DNA from: an uncultured Bacteroidales bacterium
GTDB taxonomy: Bacteria > Bacteroidota > Bacteroidia > Bacteroidales > UBA932
Length of the DNA stretch: 5,153 bases
Reading direction: 5' to 3'
Assembly (NCBI GenBank): GCA_946408295.1
Contig: CAMJRT010000105.1
Location: 1 to 5,153, forward strand
A model generated the notes under the pieces. That model made no database searches. It was not told the origin of the DNA and saw nothing but the letters and a program-made list of their open reading frames with translations. Positions 1-5,153 of this stretch are shown here, in pieces. The position numbers and the translations under genes are program-made. Numbering within the stretch: position 1 is the stretch's first letter; every line of letters begins with the position of its first letter.

Positions 1-1512
1 TTTCACAGCGTCGCAACCCACAATGCAGCATTTGCCCCAGCCACGGGCCACGAGAGCCGCGTGAGAGGTCATACCGCCTTTCATCGTGAGGATACCGGCG
101 GCGGCACGCATGCCTTCCACGTCCTCGGGAGAGGTCTCTTCGCGGACGAGGATGCACTTGATGCCCTTGGCGGCAGCGGCCACGGCGTCGGCGTTGGTAA
201 AGACAATCTTACCGACGGCACCGCCCGGAGAAGCGGGAAGACCGTGGGCGATGACCGTCGCTTTCTTTTCGGAAGCCGGGTCGAGGATGGGGTGGAGAAT
301 CTCGTCAAGTTGGGCGGGGGAGACACGCATCACGGCGGTCTTCTCGTCGATCATCCCTTCTTCGAGCATATCCATCGCCATATTCAGGGCGGCCAGACCG
401 GTGCGTTTGCCGATGCGGCACTGGAGCATCCAGAGTTTGCCTTCCTGAATGGTGAACTCGATGTCCTGCATATCGTTGAAGTGGTTTTCCAAGTGGAGAC
501 GGATGTCATCCAACTCTTTGTACACGTCGGGCATCGCATCTTCGAGGGATTTGAGGTGCGCGTTCTGGGGGCTCTTGGTCGCGTTGTTGAGCGGGTTCGG
601 GGTGCGGATACCGGCCACCACGTCTTCACCCTGGGCGTTGATCAGCCATTCGCCGTAGAACTTGTTGTCTCCGTTGGCCGGGTTGCGGGAGAAAGCCACG
701 CCCGTCGCGGAGGTTTCGCCCATATTGCCGAAGACCATGGACTGGACGTTGACGGCGGTGCCCCAGTCATCGGGAATGCCTTCGATCTGACGGTATTTGA
801 TGGCGCGTTTGCCGTTCCAGGATTTGAACACGCCGCCGATGGAACCCCACAACTGGGCTTCGGCGGAGTCGGGGAATTCTTCGCCCAGCACTTCTTTGAC
901 GCGGACTTTGAATTTTTCGGCGAGGTCTTTCAACTCTTCGGCCGTGATTTCGGTGTCGGATTTGTAACCCTTGGCTTCCTTGAGGTCTTCCATCATCTTG
1001 TCCAACTGCTGGCGGATGGCCTGGCCGTCCTTGGGCTCGATGCCTTCGGCTTTCTCCATCACCACGTCGGAGTACATCATAATGAGACGACGGTAGGCGT
1101 CATACACGAAGCGGGGATTATTGGTCTTGGCAATCATACCGGGGATGGTGGCGGAGCAGAGGCCGATGTTGAGGATGGTATCCATCATACCGGGCATACT
1201 CTGGCGGGCGCCGCTACGGCAACTCACGAGCAAGGGGTTCTTCGGATCGCCGAATTTCATACCCATAATCGCCTCGGTCGCTTTCAACGCCTCGGCCACA
1301 TCTTTGCGGAGCTGGGGGGTGTAGCCGCCGCCCAATTCATAGTATTCCGTGCAGCATTCGGTGGTAATCGTGAAGCCGGCAGGTACGGGAATACCCAACA
1401 GGCACATTTCCGCAAGGTTGGCACCTTTGCCGCCGAGAAGTTCTCTCATTTTGCCATCGCCCTCAGCGCTTTTGCCTCCGAAGCGATAGACTCTTTTCTT
1501 GTTTTCTGACAT
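1..1512 (-). CDS. ppdK: Pyruvate, phosphate dikinase, N-terminal part (partial, cut by window edge)
   Basis: Cytosolic enzyme that interconverts pyruvate + ATP + phosphate and phosphoenolpyruvate + AMP + diphosphate; it links glycolysis and gluconeogenesis in anaerobes. The 504 codons present begin MSENKKRVYRFGGKSAEGDG. The ATP-grasp part shows LLGGKGANLAEM (K29), SCRSGARQSMPGMMDT (R99), and DIEFTIQEGKLWMLQCR with E352 and Q364. The swivelling domain ends with GGMTSHAALVARGWGKCC, whose H484 is the phosphorylated catalytic histidine. From memory, the equivalent Clostridium symbiosum residues are K22, R92, E323, Q335 and H455, so all key residues are kept and about 22 residues are inserted between R99 and E352. 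The C-terminal PEP/pyruvate barrel lies outside the window; family members are about 870-910 residues. The ATG at 1510-1512 is preceded by an A-rich leader without a Shine-Dalgarno, normal for Bacteroidota. No frameshift is seen. Confidence 0.97.
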   Translation of the reverse strand, partial: MSENKKRVYRFGGKSAEGDGKMRELLGGKGANLAEMCLLGIPVPAGFTITTECCTEYYELGGGYTPQLRKDVAEALKATEAIMGMKFGDPKNPLLVSCRSGARQSMPGMMDTILNIGLCSATIPGMIAKTNNPRFVYDAYRRLIMMYSDVVMEKAEGIEPKDGQAIRQQLDKMMEDLKEAKGYKSDTEITAEELKDLAEKFKVRVKEVLGEEFPDSAEAQLWGSIGGVFKSWNGKRAIKYRQIEGIPDDWGTAVNVQSMVFGNMGETSATGVAFSRNPANGDNKFYGEWLINAQGEDVVAGIRTPNPLNNATKSPQNAHLKSLEDAMPDVYKELDDIRLHLENHFNDMQDIEFTIQEGKLWMLQCRIGKRTGLAALNMAMDMLEEGMIDEKTAVMRVSPAQLDEILHPILDPASEKKATVIAHGLPASPGGAVGKIVFTNADAVAAAAKGIKCILVREETSPEDVEGMRAAAGILTMKGGMTSHAALVARGWGKCCIVGCDAVK

Positions 1513-1588
1513 AATGTTAAGTTTATTTATTTTGTTGTTGTATTGTTCTTTAGCCTTCGTTGAGCCGGACAAAAGGGTATATTGGTCA

Positions 1589-1620
1589 CAAAGGTAGCAT
1601 TTTTTCCTGATTATCCGAAA
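1589..1620 (-). promoter_or_regulatory. Candidate ppdK promoter (Bacteroidota type)
   Basis: On the minus strand, TACCTTTG (1596-1589) matches the Bacteroidota -7 consensus TAnnTTTG exactly. Twenty bases upstream is TTTC (1620-1617), three of four matches to the -33 box TTTG. Transcription would start near 1582-1585, giving a leader of about 70 nt that is rich in A and T close to the ATG. The site lies between the left 49-bp repeat copy and ppdK, so whatever inserted upstream did not separate ppdK from this promoter. Confidence 0.65.
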
Positions 1621-1633
1621 AAATCTTACGCGT

Positions 1634-1682
1634 CATAACCCCTCCCTCTACTCGTGATACTTGACCCGTTCTTCGACGGGGG
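1634..1682. repeat. 49-bp perfect direct repeat, left copy
   Basis: Identical over 49 bases, in the same orientation, to 3198-3246 (offset 1564). Identity stops abruptly on both sides: t before and c after here, c before and a after in the right copy. On the minus strand it reads CCCCCGTCGAAGAACGGG, then codes for VEERVKYHE and TAG, then AGGGAGGGGTTATG. In this copy the same reading frame is open for only a few codons upstream (TIRAFIPAP, after a TAG at 1707-1705), so it is a detached C-terminal piece, not a gene. It contains a short hairpin, CCCGT/ACGGG at 1665-1680. It could be a target or attachment-site duplication around the ATPase gene, or a copy of a dispersed genomic repeat. Confidence 0.95.
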
Positions 1683-1730
1683 CGGGGATGAAGGCGCGGA
1701 TTGTCTATAATTAGCTTTATGTGGAAAAAA
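1683..1730. other. Spacer between left repeat copy and ATPase promoter
   Basis: Short non-coding stretch that changes from GC-rich (next to the repeat) to AT-rich (next to the promoter) at about 1700. It includes GCTTTAT (1714-1720), which pairs with ATAAAGC (1738-1744) around the -33 box of the ATPase promoter. This 7-bp inverted repeat with a 17-nt spacer could be an operator, but could easily be chance. I see no terminal inverted repeat matching the sequence at the other end of the bracketed segment. Confidence 0.35.
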
Positions 1731-1762
1731 TTTGTAGATAAAGCAGATTATAGCTATCTTTG
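1731..1762 (+). promoter_or_regulatory. Promoter of the ATPase gene (near-perfect Bacteroidota consensus)
   Basis: TTTG (1731-1734), 20 bases of spacer, then TATCTTTG (1755-1762): an exact fit to the -33 TTTG / -7 TAnnTTTG pattern with usual spacing. The start of transcription should fall at about 1767-1770, leaving only about 8-11 nt of A-rich leader before the ATG at 1778. A palindrome ATAGCTAT (1749-1756) overlaps the left edge of the -7 box. Because the promoter lies inside the repeat-bracketed segment, the gene carries its own expression signal. Confidence 0.75.
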
Positions 1763-1777
1763 CAAAAAAGAAAAAAT

Positions 1778-3202
1778 ATGATTGGACGAGAGTATGAGCG
1801 CGATTTATTGCTGAAAAAGGCAGCATCTGACCTTTCGGATTTTGTTGTGGTTTATGGAAGAAGACGAATAGGTAAAACCTATTTGATTCGGGAGACTTTT
1901 GGCGGCGATTTTACCTTTCAGCATGCCGGCTTGGCGAGAACAACCCTACAAGGACAGTTGGACGCATTTCAATCTTCGTTGATAGAGGCCGGATATATGC
2001 AATGTCCACGCTTGAAGAATTGGCTTGCTGCGTTCAATGCTCTTAAGGTCGTTATTTTAAAATCAAGAAAAAAGAAAAAACTTATTTTCCTTGACGAGAT
2101 TCCCTGGATGGATACGCCCAAATCGGGTTTTGTCGCGCAACTTGAATTCTTCTGGAATAGTTGGGCTTCAGCGAGGAAAGATATACTGCTCATTGTATGC
2201 GGCTCGGCCACATCGTGGATTATCAAAAAGGTGTTTAAGAACAAAGGAGGGCTCCATAACCGCGTAACGGAAAAGATTCTTCTGCATCCTTTCACACTAT
2301 ATGAGTGCGAACAATATTGCCGAAAAGAAAAACTGGATCTGGGAAGGGAGCAAATCGTTTCTTTATATATGGCTCTGGGGGGTGTCGCTTACTATTGGAG
2401 TCTATTGGAAAAGGGAATGAGTGTGGCTCAAAATATAGATCATCTCTTTTTTGCTCAAAATGCGAAATTGGCTGGTGAATATGAACAGCTGTATGGATCG
2501 CTTTTTCATAATCCCGAACCTTATAAGACGATAATCCAAGCGCTCGGTAAAAAGTCCTCCGGGCTGACGAGAAAAGAATTAATCGAACAGTTTGGAATAG
2601 AAAACAATGGCGCTCTCAGTACGATGTTGGAGGAGTTGGAACAGTGTGAATTTATTCGGATGTACAACACCTACGGGCGAAAAAGGAGAGGGGCCATCTA
2701 CCAGTTAATCGACAACTTCACATTATTCTATTTTAAATTTATTAAAGGTTCCGCTGGGCAGGACTCTTCTTTTTGGATGCATCATTTGATGGATCCGTCT
2801 GTTCGGGTTTGGGAGGGACTGGCATTCGAACGAATTTGTTTTCAACATATACCACAGATTAAACAAAAGTTGGGTATATCGGGTATAGCAACTAAGGTAT
2901 ACGAATGGCGTTCCAGTCAGTACAAATTCGAAAAAGACAAGGAAGGAGCTCAAATCGACTTGGTGATAGAACGGGCTGATTTTATGATTAATCTCTGTGA
3001 AATTAAATGGAGCCGTTCTGAATATGAAATGACCAAGCGCTATGAGCGCATTCTTGAAAATAAGGTTGAACTGTTTATTGCAGAAAATGAAGTCAGACAA
3101 TCGCTTCAAATAACAATGATTACAACCCGTGGTGTTAAAAATGGACTATATGGCGATACTTATCAGTCAGAGATAAAGCTGGATGATTTATTCTGCCCAT
3201 AA
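1778..3202 (+). CDS. Archaeal-type ATPase with C-terminal DUF234 / PD-(D/E)xK nuclease-like region
   Basis: A 474-residue P-loop ATPase of the type abundant in archaea and Bacteroidota, usually annotated only as 'ATP-binding protein'. Visible in order: MIGREYERDLLLKKA at the N-terminus; Walker A GRRRIGKT (27-34); Walker B KLIFLDEIPWMD (D106, E107); sensor-like IVCGSATSW (140-147); the family motif LLHPFTLYE (168-176); a winged-helix-like stretch (about 255-310); and a C-terminal region with WEGLAFERIC (E346, E351), QIDLVIE (D394) and LCEIKWS (E408, K410). The D-14-ExK spacing fits a PD-(D/E)xK nuclease core with all residues present. The substrate is unknown; family members have been suspected to be selfish or mobile. 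ATG 1778 is chosen because the in-frame TTG further upstream lies inside the -7 box. The gene is AT-richer than ppdK, stands alone, and takes its stop codon from the right 49-bp repeat, which suggests acquisition. The nuclease assignment is an inference. Confidence 0.9.
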   Translation: MIGREYERDLLLKKAASDLSDFVVVYGRRRIGKTYLIRETFGGDFTFQHAGLARTTLQGQLDAFQSSLIEAGYMQCPRLKNWLAAFNALKVVILKSRKKKKLIFLDEIPWMDTPKSGFVAQLEFFWNSWASARKDILLIVCGSATSWIIKKVFKNKGGLHNRVTEKILLHPFTLYECEQYCRKEKLDLGREQIVSLYMALGGVAYYWSLLEKGMSVAQNIDHLFFAQNAKLAGEYEQLYGSLFHNPEPYKTIIQALGKKSSGLTRKELIEQFGIENNGALSTMLEELEQCEFIRMYNTYGRKRRGAIYQLIDNFTLFYFKFIKGSAGQDSSFWMHHLMDPSVRVWEGLAFERICFQHIPQIKQKLGISGIATKVYEWRSSQYKFEKDKEGAQIDLVIERADFMINLCEIKWSRSEYEMTKRYERILENKVELFIAENEVRQSLQITMITTRGVKNGLYGDTYQSEIKLDDLFCP

Positions 3203-3246
3203 CCCCTCCCTCTACTCGTGATACTTGACCCGTTCTTCGACGGGGG
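3198..3246. repeat. 49-bp perfect direct repeat, right copy
   Basis: Second copy of the repeat at 1634-1682. It holds the last two bases of the final ATPase codon and its TAA (3200-3202) on the plus strand. On the minus strand it holds the last ten or so codons and TAG (3214-3212) of the XylR-like gene. The two convergent genes are thus only 9 bp apart. The hairpin CCCGT-TCTTCG-ACGGG lies at 3229-3244, within the regulator's coding sequence, and has no T-tract, so it is not a typical terminator. I see no clear rho-independent terminator between the two genes. Confidence 0.95.
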
Positions 3247-4390
3247 AAATGGATTGATTTTGTTTGCGATATTCCGCCGGAGTCATACCTTTATATTTTT
3301 TAAAGACGCGGCTGAGATTGCCGATATCTACGAATCCGGACTTTTCTGCCGCTTCGTTGATGGGTATGTCCGTTGAGGAAAGCAGCCGGCACAAATGCTC
3401 AATACGCAAACAGGTCAGGTAAGTGAGCATCGTCGTGGAGACCATTTCTGCGTGGAAACGCTTTTCAATCGAGCGGCGGCACAAGGGAATCTCAGAGAGA
3501 AAATCTGCCAAAGAAAGCGGTTGTGTGTAACGGCTTTCCATGGCTTCAATCAACTGTAGGATATAGGGGTCGGAGGTGGTATGGCTGACGGTCGTTCCCC
3601 GGGAGACCAGACGAATGGGCTCCAACGGGATCTGTGCCGGCCATATTCTTTTCTGACTGTACATTTCCCACAAAAGTCGTCCCAGTTCGTAGCCTTGTTT
3701 TTCAAAGTCCAGGTCAATGGAAGAGATTTTGGGAAAAGTGATATTGCAGAGAAAATCATCATTATCGACTCCGATGATGGCGAGGTCCTCCGGAATGGAA
3801 ATGCCGATTCCTTTGCAGATGCTGATGACAGACACGGCCAGTTCGTCGTGGGCAACCATGAGGCCGCAAGGCTTATTCAGGGAAGAGAGCCACTCCTTGA
3901 TGACCTGGCGATTCTGGTTCTTTCTGTTGATATGTAAAGAGGTAAAAGAGTGGCTATGATTCTTGATCTCCTCGAGGAAACCAAGCTCCCGCTCGCGGGA
4001 CCAGTAGATATTGTCATATCCCAGAAACGCATAAGAGCCATAGTGCTGCTGAAGGAAGAATCGTGCACCCATGCTCCCGATTTTCCGGTAATCTCCGCAT
4101 AGTACGGGAAGGTCCGGATGTCGGTCAGGTGAACCCCAGACGATGACGGGAATTCCCAATTTTTGCAATAAGCGATAATTCACATTTTCCCAACGTCCGA
4201 ATATGGCATCAACCTTCAAGGCTTTTGCTGTTTCCAGAATGTCCAGAGAATTTGGGGCTTCTTTCCAGTCGAAATAGGGGAGCGTGTGATACTCCCATCC
4301 TCCCCATTGGCTGGCATATTCAAACAGCCCTCGCATGAGCCGCCTTTCCGGTTCCCGCGAATAATCACACAGAAGAAGTAGTTTAAACAT
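3212..4390 (-). CDS. XylR-like transcription regulator (LacI-type sensor domain plus AraC-type HTH)
   Basis: A 392-residue cytosolic transcription factor with the architecture of E. coli XylR, and of about the same length. Residues 1 to about 265 form a periplasmic-binding-protein-like sensor: MFKLLLLCDYSREPERRLMR at the start, VDAIFGRW and GIPVIVWG in the middle, then MVAHDELAV, LAIIGVDNDD and PKISSIDLDFEKQGYELGRLL, the last three being hallmark stretches of LacI/XylR sensors. Residues of about 274-375 form the AraC HTH: LSLADFLSEIPLCRRSIEKRF (first helix pair) and INEAAEKSGFVDIGNLSRVFKKYKGMTPAEYR (second pair and family signature). The ligand is probably a sugar, perhaps a pentose, but cannot be read from sequence. 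ATG 4390 fits the family N-terminus; longer versions would begin upstream of the promoter box. The tail after PAEYRKQNQ extends beyond the usual family end and its last residues are encoded by the 49-bp repeat. It is divergent from the lipoprotein gene and may control it. Confidence 0.93.
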   Translation of the reverse strand: MFKLLLLCDYSREPERRLMRGLFEYASQWGGWEYHTLPYFDWKEAPNSLDILETAKALKVDAIFGRWENVNYRLLQKLGIPVIVWGSPDRHPDLPVLCGDYRKIGSMGARFFLQQHYGSYAFLGYDNIYWSRERELGFLEEIKNHSHSFTSLHINRKNQNRQVIKEWLSSLNKPCGLMVAHDELAVSVISICKGIGISIPEDLAIIGVDNDDFLCNITFPKISSIDLDFEKQGYELGRLLWEMYSQKRIWPAQIPLEPIRLVSRGTTVSHTTSDPYILQLIEAMESRYTQPLSLADFLSEIPLCRRSIEKRFHAEMVSTTMLTYLTCLRIEHLCRLLSSTDIPINEAAEKSGFVDIGNLSRVFKKYKGMTPAEYRKQNQSISPVEERVKYHE

Positions 4391-4394
4391 GGCG

Positions 4395-4428
4395 CAAATA
4401 TACAATAAATTCGCATTATGAGGATAAA
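4395..4428 (-). promoter_or_regulatory. Promoter of the XylR-like gene, almost touching the start codon
   Basis: On the minus strand TATATTTG (4402-4395) matches TAnnTTTG exactly and ends only four bases before the ATG (4390). The -33 region is weak (TTTA at 4428-4425, 22-base spacing). Transcription from this box would start at or within a few bases of the ATG, so the mRNA would be leaderless or nearly so. The box also argues against all start codons farther upstream. Confidence 0.6.
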
Positions 4429-4466
4429 ATTTCGTCTTTTGTCGTAATTTGAATATTTTATCAGAG

Positions 4467-4474
4467 TACATTCG
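4467..4474 (+). promoter_or_regulatory. Possible -7 box for the lipoprotein gene
   Basis: TACATTCG matches the TAnnTTTG consensus at all but one defined position and sits about 20 bases before the start codon. No TTTG lies at the proper distance upstream: those at 4438-4441 and 4448-4451 are 25 and 15 bases away. A second imperfect candidate is TAATTTG (4445-4451), one base short. The 103-bp gap to the regulator gene must hold the control signals of both genes. Confidence 0.25.
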
Positions 4475-4493
4475 CGACGTAAAAATGTTCATT

Positions 4494-5153
4494 ATGAAAA
4501 AGTCAATTATTCTATTCGTTGCGTTAGCAATGTGGACAGTCTCCTGTTCTAAGGAGGCAAACACCCTTGATGGTGGGGGGGGGTATGTAGTTGATAATCA
4601 GGAGGTTGCTCCTGAGCAGGGGCAACCGGACGATGAATCCGGTCAAGACGGACAACAACCCCGCGAGTTTACCTTGATCGGTGTCTCCGAAGAAATCTCG
4701 GGGACCAGATCAGAACTTTCCGAAAACCAAATTCTATGGAAATCAGGCGATGCCATCAGTGTCTGGGAGAAAGATAATGATGCCAATGCCAATGTCCGCT
4801 TCTCGCTCATAGCGGCATCTGCCGGGCAATCTACCGGCAAGTTTTCCGGAACCTTGATCCCGGCCTCTGAGGATTTCGAGATTTATTCCATTTATCCCTA
4901 TAACGAGGATTATGGGGCCGACCCGACCGATGTGTCGCTGAGCCTGCCAGCGGAAGTCAATCAGACGACCGACATCAACGAAATCATCGGTGTCAGCGAT
5001 TTTATGCTGGGCAAGACCACGCCGCAGGATTACGACGAGTCCGCAAGCGCCTACAAAATGCGCTTCTGGCATCCTCTCGCTTTCATCAAGTTTCATATTG
5101 ACGGCACCAATAGCGTGCTCGCAGATGCGGTCCTCAAGTCTATGACCATGACC
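4494..5153 (+). CDS. Fimbrillin-family (Mfa-like) lipoprotein, N-terminal part (partial, cut by window edge)
   Basis: Secreted, lipid-anchored protein of the fimbrillin-like group that supplies pilus subunits and related surface proteins in Bacteroidales. The first 220 codons are present with no stop. Residues 1-18 form a lipoprotein signal peptide: MKK, a hydrophobic stretch, then TVSC with the lipidated Cys at 18, followed by SKEAN. A low-complexity acidic/Gln linker runs to about residue 55. Family hallmarks follow: FTLIGVSEEISGTRSE, ILWKSGDAISVWE (the W..GD.I.V motif), STGKFSGTL and FEIYSIYPYNEDYG. An in-frame ATG at 4485 would add MFI; 4494 is preferred because it gives a typical MKK signal. 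A run of nine G (4575-4583) falls at residues 27-30, right after the signal peptide, and may switch the gene on and off. Whether it is a stalk, tip or anchor subunit cannot be told without its C-terminus and neighbours. Confidence 0.88.
   Translation, partial: MKKSIILFVALAMWTVSCSKEANTLDGGGGYVVDNQEVAPEQGQPDDESGQDGQQPREFTLIGVSEEISGTRSELSENQILWKSGDAISVWEKDNDANANVRFSLIAASAGQSTGKFSGTLIPASEDFEIYSIYPYNEDYGADPTDVSLSLPAEVNQTTDINEIIGVSDFMLGKTTPQDYDESASAYKMRFWHPLAFIKFHIDGTNSVLADAVLKSMTMT
4575..4583 (+). repeat. Homopolymeric G9 tract inside the lipoprotein gene
   Basis: Nine consecutive G encode the end of a GGT GGG GGG GGG run (Gly-27 to Gly-30) shortly after the lipidated Cys. With nine G the frame is open to the window edge. 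With eight G the reading becomes GGT ATG TAG and stops; with ten it becomes GTA TGT AGT TGA and stops. A one-base slip either way therefore abolishes the protein, which is the design of a contingency locus. The run length could also be an assembly error. Confidence 0.9.

Noticed and set aside
61..1509. Long open frame (about 480 codons) on the plus strand opposite ppdK
   Set aside because: It is the antisense mirror of a GC-rich, well-conserved gene. Its translation is His/Gly/Phe-rich with no recognisable motif, while the minus strand gives an unmistakable PPDK.
1760..1777. Upstream TTG start adding six residues to the ATPase
   Set aside because: The TTG is part of the -7 promoter box TATCTTTG and would not be transcribed; the ATG at 1778 gives the usual MIGRE start of the family.
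1626..1826. Small minus-strand open frame (66 codons) spanning the left repeat and the ATPase promoter
   Set aside because: It crosses the promoter and start of the ATPase gene, reads the repeat in a different frame from the regulator tail, and its sequence (Phe/Lys runs, Ser/Pro run) looks non-coding.
3229..3244. Hairpin CCCGT-TCTTCG-ACGGG as a terminator between the convergent genes
   Set aside because: The stem is only five pairs, there is no T-tract on either strand, and the site lies inside the regulator's coding sequence.
1634..3246. Insertion sequence or CRISPR array
   Set aside because: There are only two repeat copies with a protein-coding gene between them, no transposase, no terminal inverted repeats that I can find, and no regular repeat-spacer pattern.
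4391..4564. Extension of the XylR-like protein to an ATG at 4564
   Set aside because: It would run through the regulator's own promoter box and overlap the signal-peptide region of the lipoprotein gene; the added residues have no counterpart in XylR-type proteins.
4743..5096. Minus-strand open frame of 117 codons opposite the lipoprotein gene
   Set aside because: It is a shadow: the plus strand carries a coherent fimbrillin-like protein with signal peptide and family motifs over the same bases, and the minus frame shows no known motif.

Overview
The window looks like chromosomal DNA from a Bacteroidota member, most likely order Bacteroidales (a gut genus such as Alistipes would fit, but the genus is not proven). 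Three things point there. Start regions carry the Bacteroidota -7 promoter box TAnnTTTG (TACCTTTG, TATCTTTG, TATATTTG) with A-rich leaders and no Shine-Dalgarno sequence. The right end encodes a fimbrillin-type lipoprotein. The left end encodes a eubacterial pyruvate, phosphate dikinase of the size usual in that group.

Layout. Positions 1-1512 (minus strand) hold the N-terminal 504 codons of ppdK, cut by the window just past the catalytic histidine. Its promoter lies at about 1589-1620. Positions 1634-1682 hold the first copy of a perfect 49-bp direct repeat. Positions 1778-3202 (plus) encode a 474-residue archaeal-type ATPase with a C-terminal DUF234/PD-(D/E)xK nuclease-like region, driven by a near-consensus promoter at 1731-1762. 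Positions 3198-3246 hold the second repeat copy. Positions 3212-4390 (minus) encode a XylR-like regulator with a sugar-binding-protein fold and an AraC-type HTH. Positions 4494-5153 (plus) encode the first 220 residues of a fimbrillin-family lipoprotein, divergent from xylR and running off the right edge.

How it fits together. ppdK and the regulator point the same way. The AT-richer ATPase gene sits between them, pointing the other way and bracketed by the 49-bp repeat. The right-hand repeat supplies both the stop codon of the ATPase and the last residues and stop of the XylR-like protein. This looks like a single-gene insertion next to, or into, the 3' end of the regulator gene, although two copies of a dispersed genomic repeat would look the same. 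The divergent regulator and lipoprotein share a 103-bp control region, so the regulator may control the lipoprotein, but nothing in the sequence proves it.

The two observations most worth following are the repeat-bracketed ATPase/nuclease gene and a run of nine G just after the signal peptide of the lipoprotein. Gain or loss of one G in that run would stop translation within a few codons, as expected of a phase-variable surface protein.
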